A DNA stretch of 64,000 nt. It comes from Nageia nagi (Eukaryota > Pinophyta). Within the stretch, counting starts at the first letter, position 1. Every line of letters starts with the position of its first letter. Positions 36,693 to 49,142 of this stretch are shown here, piece after piece. Made by a program: the position numbers and the translations under genes. The stretch is taken from assembly GCA_050084985.1 (NCBI GenBank), contig JBITNC010000001.1:208568001-208632000 (forward strand), read 5' to 3'. The notes under the pieces were generated by a model. That model searched no databases, was not told the DNA's origin, and saw only the letters and a list, made by a program, of their open reading frames with translations.

Positions 36693-37667
36693 AGTAATAA
36701 CATCAAAATATTAATTTTAAGTACCTAAGGTAGAGAGAAGTGAAAAATAGGACCTTATGATTTATAAATATGATCATGTAAAGTTTAACATAATCTAGAT
36801 ACATAAAATAGAAAGCACATGAGCTATCATTTTAGAAATCTATAAAATAATTCTCATGTAGTAAAATATGGCATATCCTAAGGTGAGATCACTTTATAAA
36901 TTATAACAAATTTGATCAAAGAATATGCACTAGAGAAAGAAAGTTCATAATAGGCCTTTCAATGAGTTAAATATGATCTAGCATTATCCCCAAAATAGAT
37001 CATTATTCTTGCTAAATTTTGATGAATTCCATTAAAGTCAAATACTTCACTAAGATAGGACATTTATATTCAAAAAATAAAGAGGTTATTCCTTAATATT
37101 TGATATGATCTATTAAAATAATTAATACCAATAGAGATGAAAAACTTAGCTAAAGATATTTTACTAGAATCAAATTTTTAAGCATTATCTTGAATAATCA
37201 AGAATGCTTCTACTTGCTTCTTACTTTCTTCTAGACATACTTCTTTATTTCCACAAATATGCATACCCATATTTTCCTATCTCTTTTTTCCTTAGTATCC
37301 ATTTTGCTTATTCACCATATCTCCTAAAAGGTGCAAACAAGTAAAATGACATGTTATGCAAATCCTTATGTTGTTTCTCCCAAATACAAGTGAAGGAAAG
37401 GATCTAAAAGGGTACATACAATGTTCACATATCTTTGTAACATATTGAAAAATCAATAGAGTTGTGAAATTACACTTATGTTTCTTTACCTTTTCCTACA
37501 CTTATTATATGTATTTCCCTCATTCTTACATATTTTTCAAATTCTTTTGCATAACCTTTAACTTCTTCATCATAGCCCTCACAACCTATTCATAGCACAC
37601 CAACATTCTAAAGAAGCAATTTAAAGGAAAAATAGTAAAGCATAAAGATATCAATAATGATAGTTAT
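36693..37667. repeat. Right long repeat of U, second part
   Basis: Matches 3350-3798 and then 21348-21860 without interruption (GCTAAAGATATTTTACTAGAA at 37141). It is therefore the empty site for X_A. It ends at GTTAT (37663-37667), the left target-site duplication of F. Confidence 0.75.
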
Positions 37668-39081
37668 TATTAAATAAGATGTGGTAATACATGTACCCAT
37701 GTATTAAAGTCATAATAGTATTTCTAAGGATATAATTTCTATCGCTAGAAATTGCATCTTCATAGAAGGTCTACTCCTTTGATAGGACACATTAGATAGA
37801 AACTACAAAAGTAAATGTTATGGAAAATAAATATTCTAAGAAAATGAAATTTAACTGTTATGCTAATGAGTGCAAGTAAGGAACTCAAAAAATTTGGCCT
37901 ATCACAAGAATTCATTAAAGCAATATCTGAGCTAGTCAAACAGTTCAATTTTATAGCCTCTAAATTAAGAAAGACACTCCAAGTGATAACAAGACATAAA
38001 AGCTTTATAGATTCATATTAACTATTAACTATTTCTCATAATTTGTGAAGTGCAAATAAATAGATCACATAATGATTTAAGAATAGTGAAATATATATCA
38101 TATTTAAGAGACCAAGAAGCATGCTATATTCTATTATCATCTAGAATAAGTATAAAATAGGGGAAATATCTAATGTATCCAAACACTTTCTTCTTTACAA
38201 CACCACTACTTATAGTTTTCCTACTAAAAAATATACACTAACAAACTTCTAACAAACTTTGACATATAAAAGCACATATAACTAACTTTGTATTAGATTT
38301 ATATTTTGATATGTTTTATAATTTAGAGCCAAATCTTTAAGTTTCAAGAGCAATTTTTCATGCACTTGGATACCTTTGATGTATTTGGAGTTTAGAACTT
38401 GGATTTGGTAGTTTAGATTACCTTCTTGGGAAGAAAATGCACTTTGTTTGAATTTTGATACTATCTACAAGTGCTTTCATTCATATGGATCCATATGAAG
38501 ATAATACTTGAATAAAAAGGCTCATTATAGAAGGATTCCCTATGCTTATTTGAATTTGCATGGTCAAGACCTAAATCTTCAAATGAGATATGCAATATAC
38601 CATATATCTTGAAACTTTCCTCAATATATGCCTTGTTGACTTTAGGTAAGACCTTAGACTGATGGAGGTATGTGAAGGATTCCTTTAGGGTTTAAGCCAA
38701 ATGTAATCCTCTCTTCTTTGCTAGAAGTTTATTAAAACCAAATACTTCATATGACATAAGGAAAAAGTTGAGGATGCCTTTATTCTAACTCCACTAAGAT
38801 TTCAACAATATTCATGCCTCATAAAATTACAAGACTTTCATAGAAATTAAATGCTTTGAAAATGCTTCATAAATGACTAATTCCTTTCTTTAGCTAATTT
38901 TTCCACACTTTCAATGGGATATATATGTGGAAAAATTATCAAACTTACACCAAAAATAAACATCAACAAGTATGCTCAAAATTGGCTATGTATAGATATC
39001 CCAACAATAATATGGCTACAAAAGAGAGTATACCCATACAAAGCCTTCTTATTTCTCTAGGAAAACATGTATGAATATACA
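37668..39081 (-). repeat. 3' LTR of F
   Basis: 1414 bp. On the minus strand it begins TGTATATTCATACATG; shared landmarks with the other copy include AGATGTGGTAATACA and GATGGAGGTATGT. Its end on the plus-strand left side reads TATT instead of TG in both copies. Confidence 0.82.
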
Positions 39082-42000
39082 TTCTAGTGAGTTGTTAGAA
39101 GATTTATACCACCAAATCTCAAACCTTGCTTAAAATACTAAAATTATATACAAATATAACTATCAAATTGCATAAAATAATACCTTATATTGTGCCATCC
39201 TTAGGTGTGTCTTTGGGAAAACTTGCTAAAGTCGTAGCCCATTCTCTATTATATGGTATACCTATCTCCTAGATGAGCATTGATAAGTAAATGAATTGAT
39301 TATTGAGATTCAAACTAATGTTTGATTTTATCTTTATGAATTTTGTGGTCCATTTCTCTATCTTCATCATTTCCTAAGCAAATTTAAAGAACTTATCTTC
39401 AAAATTATCCTTAGCCCAATCTACAAAATTATGATTTGTCTTCTATGCAGCACCATAAAATGCCTTCATTTCAAGTAAGGTATATATAATTATATCTCCC
39501 TTATACAATAGGGGCATCTTATTTCTATCAAAAAATATTAAGGCCCCATTCAATTTTCACATCTCTACCTTGAGTGATTTTGTACACCTATCTATTCACA
39601 ACATTAGTTCTTGTACATAGGCCACCTTTTGGGACATAGCAAAACTTTATCATGTGTATTACCAATGCCAATGTCTATGATTTCTTTCTAATTCACACCT
39701 TGATTATTTTAGTATTTTCTATTGACATCTTAACAATTTTTTTCTTTACACTAAACTTATTTTCATAGTACAATACATATTCTTGGATTGACTTCAACAA
39801 GCTCAAAATAGCAGTGACCTTACCCTAGTATTTGGACTTTATGTTCTTCAAAACATTAGTATGTAAACTTGAGCTTTTTAGTGCTTGTATCCTTGGGATG
39901 GTGGAATATAATATTTTGTCTTCAATTTTTCCTCTAACTCATCCTTTGTTTTGGCAAAATTATCAGTAGCAGCTTTCATATCTATGTCTCTTATCATATC
40001 AGTAGTATGTGTAACCCTAAAATAGTCTTGTAATTTCTTCTTATCATCCTCAAAAGTATTTCACTATACTTCCTTACCTTTGAGAGTTCCTTTCAAGGCA
40101 TCCACTTCTAGTTTTAGGGCTTGGATTTAACTATTTTTCATGGTCAACTCTATGTTTTTGGCTTAGAGATCCTCCTCCCTTTCTTCCACTACCTTGGATA
40201 GCTTTAAGGATTCTATGACTTATTATAGTTGATAAATTTTTATATTTAGTAGGTTAATTTGGGTAAGATATAATTTTTCTTTTTAAACTATTGTGGCTTG
40301 AATTTTTTGGACTTATCAACCTTCTTCTCTAATATTGTGACATATATCAAAGACATTCTAGTCCTCATTATTATTTTTATCCATACAATTGATTTTATCT
40401 AATATCATCTAGAGAGATATATATTTAGCATCATTAGGTTGTCTAAATTTAGCATCAAGTTGTATCACCAAGATCTCTAACACTTATTTTTAGATATCAA
40501 CAATAGTTTCTAGCTAGATTTATTTGGGGATCTTTTACTCTTTATGATATTTCTCAAACCATTCCATGTTAGATTTATCAATATTGCTATAATCCATGGG
40601 ATGAGATGTAGCATCAATGTTTTAGATGGAAATAGATGGCACCATAGTCACAACCACATTCTCATCTTCTAATTTTTCACTTGCTAACATCGAGTGCCAT
40701 GGGCTTGCTAAAATGGAATGGGGTGGAGAGTGCACACCTTGTGTTTTCTTTAGATATTTCCCTTTCTTAGCTTGTACCTTTGAATTTATTTTCTATCTCT
40801 TTTAATATGCTAGGGTTTCTTCTTTTGCTAGTGTATCCCTAGGTTAAGGTATTTTCCTTAGTCTTGTCTCCTCTTAAATACCCAAAAAGGTTATGCAAAC
40901 TTAGAATCTTCACTCTTGCTATCTTTTAACTTTCTAGTAGCTAGTTCATTGCTTTCAATGGTTGACCCTTATAGGATCAAATTATGTGATTTAGGCTTTT
41001 TAGGAGGCTTTTCTCCTTTAATTATTTTATCTAAAGTTTCCTCTTAGGATTTTTTTCTTTTGTAGATTAACTTTTTCTTTATTGGAGCCTCTTTATTTTA
41101 TGGTTGCTTGGGTATGATAACATCTTTTTTTTATTATATCTTTTTTTCTTTTCATCTTCCTCTACAAATTTCTTTTCTAATTATTTCATATAAGCCTTTT
41201 ATTCCTCCAACATTGTCTTGTAATTAATCTATCTTGGAATATTAGTTATCATGGAGGCAAAGAGTAACTTCTATCCAAGCATGATAGCCTATTTCTTCTA
41301 GTTGGCCAACAATTCTATCTCTTTAATGGTCACTTTACCCTTACCTTTCAAAGATTTTAGAATCATTTCCACCATATTATCTTTTTTATTCTAAATATCT
41401 ATGGTAAATTCCCTATCATAGGTGTTTGAGAATGCCTTTGTCACACATCCACTATAGAGACTTTTTCTTACTCTCCACATGGAATTGTATAAAATATCTC
41501 TTCTTATGATTTGGCTAGTTTGAATTATCAAGGCTTTTCTATAGAGCATTAGGAAAGTAGACATATTTATTTTAATAATATGAGTATTCAATCTTTATAG
41601 TGTAGTTATACATCCACAAAAGGTAGGTAAGAGGTCTCTAACAATGTATCCAATAAAAATGATCTATTTTTAAATTTGTTCTTCAAACTTTCAAATTTAT
41701 CCATAGAAACTTTGAAAAAACTCAAAGCTTGTAAATTAACCATATTCAAATGAACTATGAATACTCCCAAGGGGTAATCAAGCTAATACACTAAAATTTG
41801 TTGCAACTATAACTTCTCTATTTTGGTCATGAGGTACTCCCAACAAAATTTATTATAAGTATAAATTGGATTGAATCCTAAAGCATACATGTATATTTCC
41901 TTTTTCTCTTTTAGGACTCCCCATGATATTCGCATGTAATCCTCCTATATTGTTACCTCCATTCTAAAAACCCAATTTTAGAAAAAAAATGGAGCTTCAT

Positions 42001-42436
42001 GGGTTTCTCACAAAACACATTTAAAATTAAAACTATATAATTTTTGGTGAAATAAATATCTCCCTTTCAAAATTACCCCAACATCAAATTAATCATCACC
42101 AACTTAGATAACTAAGGATGTACTATGCTAGAAATGATATTCAAGGTGAGGTAGAAAAAGTATCTCAAAAAATTATATTACAAGCTATTAATACTAAGTG
42201 CTTAGGTCCATTTATCCACCCTCCATTGACTTCCATTCTTATCTATCCTAGCCAATTACAGATCTAGGAAGGCCTCCTAGTGTTGATGAAGTATGAGCTA
42301 ACATATCAAGGAAGGGTAATAGTATTCATTCAACCTTTATTTGTTTTTCAATATCATGGATACATTGTTAATGACCATTTCATACCAATTATGGTGATAT
42401 ATATAATGGTTTTTTATTTCCCTATATGCCATGGTG
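39082..42436 (-). pseudogene. Post-integrase region of F with a decayed ORF of unknown function
   Basis: Minus-strand frames between 41960 and 40700 retain protein-like composition despite stops: YALGFNPIYTYNKFCWEYLM, then LGVFIVHLNMVNLQALSFF, then MDKFESLKNKFKNRSFLLD; the 66-codon open part at 41591-41391 belongs to it. The pattern (aromatic- and Leu-rich helices, then a long Lys/Glu/Ser-rich tail to about 39700) suggests a real former gene. I do not recognise the family. It lies downstream of integrase on the same strand, where some plant Ty3/gypsy elements have extra or env-like ORFs. No clear transmembrane segment or signal peptide is seen, so I do not call it env-like. Confidence 0.45.
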
Positions 42437-42441
42437 ATATG
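42437..42441. repeat. Target-site duplication ATATG, left
   Basis: Identical to 50978-50982. Confidence 0.9.
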
Positions 42442-43075
42442 TGTAGATACCTAAAATGAATTATTACTTGTTAAATAATTCATTTTATAGCATCAATGAT
42501 ATTTATTATAAAAGGGGATTAAAATAGACCCAAGGTAATATAATAAATGTAATGGATAATTGTATAATGTAAAAGGTGTCAAATATCAAGAAATACACCT
42601 TAAACCATGTAATGTACAATGATCTCAAGAATCAATGAATACTAGGATGTTGCTATAAAGACACATCAAAGGTAATGCAAGAGACATCATGAGAGGGCAT
42701 CAAAAATATCAAGAGAGACTTAAATAAATGCAAGGTCATTTTATCCTACCAATAATGGTATTTTGTAATACCACCTTTGCATAGATCTATTAAACCCTTT
42801 GACTCACTTTTGCATATATTTTATTTTGTTCATGAAGTTTCTTATTTAACATAGTTAGTGGCATAACATCTTTGGGCCATTGGTGGCATATTTCTTTGTG
42901 AATGCAATGTGGTGATTGATGAATAGTTTCTATTATTTTATGTTTATACAAATATGATGAAGATACATTAATTATCATTATTTGTTTCATATCATATTTC
43001 TAATATATGCTTCAATAATATATTGTATACAAATAATGCATTGATTTACCATTTATGCATTATTTTGGTTCTACA
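42442..43075 (+). repeat. 5' LTR of E
   Basis: 634 bp, TGTAGATACC ... GGTTCTACA. Contains a subterminal hairpin with perfect 14-bp arms TAAAATGAATTATT (42452-42465) and AATAATTCATTTTA (42474-42487). Confidence 0.93.
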
Positions 43076-43078
43076 TTT

Positions 43079-43096
43079 TGGTGACCTTGACTGTTC
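43079..43096 (+). promoter_or_regulatory. Primer-binding site of E
   Basis: TGGTGACCTTGACTGTTC, three bases after the LTR end, beginning with the TGG complementary to a tRNA CCA tail. It differs from the PBS of the 4904-20595 element after TGGTG, so a different tRNA is likely. I do not name it. Confidence 0.75.
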
Positions 43097-43197
43097 AATT
43101 TATCTTGCCCTACCAATGAGATCTCACAAAAATTCTATAATGGATCTATATCATTAATAGTATTTTTAGCTAATTTTTGGCTGTTAATGGCATAAAA

Positions 43198-44327
43198 ATG
43201 GAATTATTTATGAAGAAAGTTCTTAGCAAGATAGATAATATGGAAAAGAAAATTCAATCATTCAATAGTTTGGGTAGTTCATTAATAGTGTCAGGTCCTA
43301 TCACACCTGCATGACTTACTGATCTAGAGAATAGTAGGAGATCATAGCTAAGTGAAGAGTACTATGATAGTATATTTATCTCACTCTTATCTATGGAGAC
43401 CCATAATTTTCCCCTACCACTTGAGCATAAGGCCCCTAAGTTTGAGATGTTTAATGGTGAATAAGATCCAAAACAACATCTTATCAACTTTCAAGAGGAG
43501 TGCTTATTGAAATTAGGGTCAAAGGAGAAGTTGATGGAAAAAATCTTTTCAAGGAGTCTAAAAGGTGACATTAGTCAATGGTTCTATAATTTTCCTACAT
43601 TTTTAATTAATTATTTCAAGTCATTGATCAAGTTATTTATGTGACAATGTAAACACAACATCAAAGAACAAAGCACCATTACAAAGTAATGTGCAATGAG
43701 ATAAGGGGGTAATGAAACCCTAGAAAAGTACCTTCCATAGTTTAAAAAGGTATGGAAATATATTAGATGAAATTAGATGAAAATGAAATTTATGCTATAT
43801 TTAGAGATTCTATTTTGCCAATTATCAATTTACATGCTCCTAGTAACAAAAATATGGGATTTGAACTATTGATACAAGAGTTATTGTAAAAAAAAGTTTT
43901 ACTTGAGTTAGGGAAGCTCAAGTATGCACCTAATCCTTTCAATAAGGATAATAGAAAGACATATGTTAGAAAGGAAGAAAAAATAGTACATATGGCTGAT
44001 AGACCTACTTCTCCATCAAAGTTGAAAAGATCTACCACTACAAAATATGTGAGGTACACTTTTCCAATTCAACCAAGATTTATTATGAGGTATCTAATGA
44101 AAAAAGGATTATTTTAGCCAATGGAAAAATTATCCCAATATGATAATGTTCCCATGGGAAAATTGTATGCTTATTGCATATTTCATCAAAGGAAGGGTCA
44201 TGCTACTAATATTTGCAAAGTATTAAAGGTAGCTATATTGGATCTAATTGCTAAAGAAAAGTGTCAAATTGATCAAATAGATGCAAATCAAGGAAATACA
44301 ATGAATATAGTTTCATTGGACAAATAA
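43198..44327 (+). pseudogene. Gag of E
   Basis: Start MELFMKKVLSKIDNMEKK at 43198, with a short coiled-coil-like N-terminus. The core contains LPLEHKAPKFEMFNGE, DPKQHLINFQEECLLKLG, LKGDISQWFYNFP and CKHNIKEQSTIT, the standard retrotransposon gag core ('P.F..Y.G..DP..H...F', 'W...L'). A frameshift near 43690-43760 follows. The finger lies in the open frame 44121-44327: YAYCIFHQRKGHATNICKVL (C-x3-H...GH-x4-C), the Tat-type variant of the CCHC knuckle. It coats and packages element RNA; here inactivated by at least six stops. Confidence 0.85.
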
Positions 44328-44495
44328 GTTTATGTTGGGTTAAGAGAGGGCATCCAAGGCATGCTCCCAATTCAATCATTGCAAAAAAAGTAAGTATACC
44401 ACTTGATCCAAATAAATATAGTATGATTAAGCAATTAAAAAACTCCTATAGAGACTATTTTATATGATATTATATTCACATTTGTAATACATAGG

Positions 44496-45002
44496 GAGAC
44501 CTTATATGCTTTATTCAAAAAGGAGGTAGTTTCTACAAATATGTCTGCTACTATGTTCATTAAAAAGCTTAGGGCTATTAAGGAATGTAATGCTATTTCT
44601 TTTTACAAATATGAAAAGCTTAATAAGAAATTTTGTGATGAATGTTCAGCTTTATATATTACACCTATAATTGATGTATGGGAAATAACAAGAACATAGG
44701 TAGATAATGGATTAGTTGTCAATGTATGTTCCCATAATTATTTGGTTCATCTCAAAGAGAAAGATGTAGAAATCCCTAGATTAGAAGAAGCTACATTAAA
44801 AATTAGGGCATATGATAGATCATCTAAAAAACCAATTGGGATATCCAAAATTATGGTAACTATAAGAATAAGGAAAATTGTAGCTAAATTTCAAGTTGTT
44901 GATTCTAAATTATCATATAATTTATTTTTGGGTAGACCTTGGCTGCATGATATGGATGCAATCCCATCTACACTGCATGGTAGATTGAAATTTGAATATT
45001 AG
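44496..45002 (+). pseudogene. Protease of E
   Basis: Contains a degraded active site VDNGLVVNVCSHNYL (the Tat consensus is VD.GS..NV.....L), then the open frame 44742-45002 with EATLKIRAYDRSSKKPIG and VVDSKLSYNLFLGRPWLHD, the very typical 'YN.LLGRPWLH' signature. The end DAIPSTLHGRLKFEY also fits. Upstream stops and the missing Ser show loss of function. Confidence 0.85.
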
Positions 45003-46009
45003 GATGAGGTTTATATAGTGCTTGGTGAACTAGAGCCATATGCTTTCTAAAATGTTGCATATTTTTAAGAATTTACAATGACTTGTGCTAGATATGAGAT
45101 TGAGTCCTTGGAATAAAGTGCATTAGGGGAAAACACAAAAAATAGACTCAAAATATGGAAACCAAAATGGGTACATACAAAATTGAGAAGGTGGATTTAT
45201 TTACATTTGTTAAATATTTGGGATGGCCAAAAATTCTATCTATATAGGGTCATCATCGATGTGCTTTCCTTCCAAAAGGACATTAGTGGTGTGCTTTCCT
45301 ACTAGAATGACATCAATGGTGAGAAAATAATGGAAATGGTAAAGGATCTCACTCTATCATGTCTATACTAAAATAGGTAAACTCTTTGCATCTCTTTTTG
45401 CTCATAAATATATCATTGAAAATTACAAGTACAAAGGGGGATGATTAGGAAAGTATGAGAAAGGGATGCCTTCATTTTTTGATAATTAAAAATCACAAAT
45501 GACTAAAAATAGATTGGGAAGTAAAAATAATACTAAATAAGCAATAGGGCCTATTAAGTTTATGAAAGAATACAATTTGATTGAATTATATGATGATATT
45601 TATAGAGTTTTTTGGATTTATGATACTAAACCATTAGAATTTGATTGATTTTGTACTGATAATGATATATTAGAATACTTGGGGGCACATTCAAAGCTGC
45701 CCAAGTCTAATGAAAAGAGGCCAAGTTGGTTATGTTCTTAATGAATATGCATATTTTGGTCAAGAGGTGAATTTCAATGAAGTATTTCAGGTTCAACTAG
45801 AGACTAATAATATAGATGACATACAAGGGTTAGAGGATTTACCTTCTCTATTGCAAAATAAATATTAGATTACCTTTCAAATGAAATAATTGGTTAATGT
45901 CAATATTGGGACTACTGATGAGCAAATATTGGTTCAAATTAGACTTTCCCTCCCTACACCACAACATGAAAGGTACAAAATAAATTCATTGAATATCACA
46001 AAAAAATTT
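45003..46009 (+). pseudogene. Protease-RT linker of E
   Basis: Broken reading that keeps RKYEKGMPSFFDN and NRLGSKNNTK, the degraded counterpart of the glycine-rich 'GLGK...GLGY' linker of Tat elements, then LPKSNEKRP. A small duplication with the words GTGTGCTTTCCT (near 45259 and 45290) interrupts it. Confidence 0.55.
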
Positions 46010-46850
46010 ATTGGTCTTATAATGATATACCTTGTTTAGATCCTTCATTTTTTATGCATAATTTACCACTTAAAAAGGGGGCTAATCCAATCAAGTAAAA
46101 GATAAGAAAAATGCATCCTTCAAAAGCTTTGTTAGTCTAGAAAGAAATAGAGAAGTATTTGAATGCTAGATTTATTAGACTAATTTATTATTTTGAATAG
46201 ATGGTTAACATTGTTCCTATCACAAAGCCACTAAGGAAATAAGAGTTTGCACTAAATTTTGAGATATTAATAATGCTTATCCTAAAGATGATTTTCCATT
46301 TCCTAATATTGATATCATTTGTGGATAGTATAGCTAGTCATGATACATTATCTTTCATGAATTATTTTTCTAGTTATAATCAAATATTAATCAATCTAGT
46401 TGATCAACATAATACTACTTTTACCACTCCATAGGGAAATTTTTATTATAAGGTTATGCCTTTTGGACTAAAAAATGCAGGTGCTACTTACCAAAGGGCT
46501 ATGGTTTCAATGTTTTATGAGCACATCCATAAATCATTTGAGGTATATGTTGATCATATATTCATGAAATAAAAATAAGACTAAGATCATTTAGAGATGC
46601 TTAATGAAGTGTTTCAAATTTTGAAAAGGTATAAAATTAGACTTGAACCTCAAAAGTGTGCTTTTGGTGTTATTTCTAGGAAGTTTCATGGTTTCATGGT
46701 ATCTAAAAGAGGAATTGAAGTAGATCCTAAAAAAATAAAATCCATCATTAGCATGCCTCCCCCAAAGAATATAAAGTAGTTAAGGAGTCTCTAAGGAAAG
46801 ATTAATTCAATAAGAAGGTTCATTTACCAACTTCAAAAAAAGTGTAAACC
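46010..46850 (+). pseudogene. Reverse transcriptase of E
   Basis: Blocks in order: NDIPCLDPSFFMHNLPLKKG, IEKYLNARFIRLIYYFE, VNIVPITKPLRK, HDTLSFMNYFSSYNQILI, TTFTTP.GNFYYKVMPFGL, KNAGATYQRAMVSMF, the catalytic box VYVDHIFMK, then open frame 46597-46779 (ILKRYKIRLEPQKCAFGV, RKFHGFMVSKRGIEVDP) and KINSIRRFI. The catalytic YVDD is YVDH, and the earlier Asp block ('FMDGFSGYNQI') reads FMNYFSSYNQI. Frameshifts occur near 46210-46330. Clearly Ty3/gypsy, Tat-like. Confidence 0.92.
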
Positions 46851-46899
46851 TTTCACACATCTATTGAAAAAGGATGTTAAATTTGTATGAGATGAGAAA

Positions 46900-47420
46900 T
46901 GCTAAAATCCTTTTGAGGATATCAAATACTATTTTCTCAATCCTCTTAACCTAGTGCTTATGGATTTTTTAAAACCTACTTATTTATATATCTTAGCTAC
47001 ATTGTATGCCTTGGGGGCAATGTTGTGCCAAAAGGATGAAGAAAAAAAGAATGAGCCATTTATTACCTTAAAAAAACTCTTATTAATTATGAAGCTAGGT
47101 ATACACTAATGAAAAAAATTAGCTATGGTATTGTAATTGTTATTAAAAAATTAAGACATTATCTAATGTATTGTAATACATTTGTTGTTAGCACTATTAA
47201 TCCATTAAAATATCTTGGGGTAAAGCAACATTTATCAAGTAGAGTAGCAAAATAGCTAATGTTATTGTAGGAGTTTGATATCAATGTGGTAAAATATAAG
47301 TCTCTAAAAGGGTAGGCTATTATAGATTTGATAGCTAATTTCCCTCATAATGATGAAGAAATTGTCCATGAGGAATTTCTAGATGAATATGAGAATGATT
47401 CACTCCATCAATGATATGTA
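46900..47420 (+). pseudogene. First RNase H of E
   Basis: LNLVLMDFLKPTYLYILATL, YALGAMLCQKDEEKKNEPFI, INYEARYTLMKKISYGIVIV, FVVSTINPLKYLGVKQHLSS and EFDINVVKYKSLKG: the usual RNase H following gypsy RT. It is degenerate; the 'L.LYLA.S..A.GA.L' start is recognisable but the catalytic acids are mostly gone. Confidence 0.75.
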
Positions 47421-47499
47421 GACCTATCAGAAGGCCTCTAGCGATGTGATTTTGATGAGATGTCAATACCTAATGAATATGTGTACCTCATAGAAGATA

Positions 47500-48083
47500 A
47501 ACCCAATGTTTTAATTTTATATTTTGATGGATCTAAATGTTCATATGAAGTAGGTCTAGGGATTATCTTGGTTTCTCCTACAAATGAGGTAATCCCCATT
47601 GCTTACAAACTTGGTTTTGAATGCAAAAAATAATATAGCAAATATGAAGCACTAATATTAAGTTTAAAATTAGTTGTAACATTAAGAATTAAAGAGTTAA
47701 AGATTTATGATAATTCACAGCTTATCATTAACCAAGTACAAGATATTTTTGATACAAAAGATGAGAAATTAATGTACTATAAGGTAGTGGTTAATGATTT
47801 AGTAGATTAGTTTGATAAATATACTATTCAAAATATACCACAAACTAAAAACAAATATGCATATGCCATGGTAAGTGTAGCTTCTCTTGTACCAATCAAA
47901 ATTAAGGATAAAGAGACTATCTTAAAAATTTGTAAGCTTAGTACTCCCTTTTATATTGAAGATATGCATGAAATTCAAACTTGTTTTATTGTTGAGGAAA
48001 ATGATTTTCAAAATTGGTATTTTGAAATTTATAATTATTTGAAGAATCAAATAATTCTTGATGATTATGATCAAAATCAATAG
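47500..48083 (+). pseudogene. Second (archaeal-type) RNase H of E and linker to integrase
   Basis: ILYFDGSKCSYEVGLGIILV, then YSKYEALILSLKLVVTLRIK, then IYDNSQLIINQVQDIFDTKD, then NIPQTKNKYAYAMVSVASL, the extra RNase H typical of Tat elements. Two of four catalytic positions appear lost: GDS reads DNS and the final AD reads AY. The open frame 47868-48083 is its end plus the acidic linker (QNWYFEIYNYLKNQIIL) that leads to integrase. Confidence 0.85.
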
Positions 48084-48084
48084 G

Positions 48085-49142
48085 ATTACTATTAAATATA
48101 TTATCATTGGTGAATTATTGCATAGAAGGTATTTCCATGGTACTTTATTAAGATGTCTAATGCAACATGAGATAGCTACAACATTAGAATAGGCTCATGA
48201 TGGTTTATGTGGAGGATATTTTTATTCAAAGGCATTATATACCAAGCTTTTGTGCATTAGTTATTATTGGACCACAATCAAAAAAGATTGTAAAAATCAT
48301 GTGAAGACTTATTTACAATGTCAAAAGTATTCTAACTTGGGAAAAAATCTACTCAAGAGTTAAACTCAATTGTCTCACCATGGCCATTTGCTACATAGGG
48401 CATATATTTGAGTGGGCTTATTAATACTCACTCAAGGTAAGGTAACAAATTTTTCATTATAGCCACATAATTCACTACAAAATGGATTGAAGCTATCCTT
48501 ATGATATCACTCACTAAAGATAATATTATTGCATTCTTAGTTGAAAATATAATTATAAGATTTGGTGTTCTGTAAAGATTGATTATGAAAAATGGGCCTA
48601 ACTTTAAAGGTAAAGATATGAAAGTATTTTGTAAAAAGTTTCATATTATGCAAGTATTTTCTTCACTTTACTATCCTTAAGGTAATGGTAAAGCTAAAGC
48701 TACTAACAAGACCATCAAGAGTATTTTGTTAAATACTCAGGATAGATATAAAGGAGATTGGCATGAGTAACTACCATATGCATTATGTAAATACATGATA
48801 AGTATTAGAATAGCCTCTAAGGAAACACCATTCTCATTGGTGTATGAAGATGAAGTTGTGGTACCATTAGAGTTAGAACTCCCCTCCTTAAGGATTTTAT
48901 TGCAAGGAGATATAATGGATGAAGATGCACAAAAAGCTAGGTTGCAACAACTAGAGTCATTGGATGAGAAGAGACTAAGAGAAATTCAACATCAAAAGGT
49001 ATATCATGCAAAAATAAAAAGAGCATTTGGAAAGAAGATCAAGACAAAAGAGTTCAAAGTGGTAGGTCTAGTACTAAAAGAGAATATCAATATGACAATT
49101 GTAAATAATGAAGTTAAAGGGAAATTTGACCAAATTGGTTGA
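48085..49142 (+). pseudogene. Integrase of E
   Basis: Zinc-finger region RYFHGTLLRCLMQHEIATT, AHDGLCGGYF and CQKYSN-type end. In the core, IIAT.FTTKWIEA has lost the first Asp, LIMKNGPNFKGKDM has Lys for the second Asp, and the 'YP.GNG.AEA' block is degraded (YYP.GNGKAKA). The open frame 48795-49142 holds ETPFSLVYEDEVVVPLELEL and PSLRILLQGD, then a coiled Lys/Arg-rich segment and EFKVVGLVLKENINMT, the C-terminal part. Inactive. Confidence 0.88.

Noticed and set aside
39082-42436. Env-like gene in F
   Set aside because: Position fits but no signal peptide, transmembrane segment or coiled-coil fusion region could be seen in the minus-strand reading.
19728-43096. Naming the primer tRNAs from the two PBS sequences
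   Set aside because: Matching needs a tRNA set from the species; assigning from memory would be a guess.
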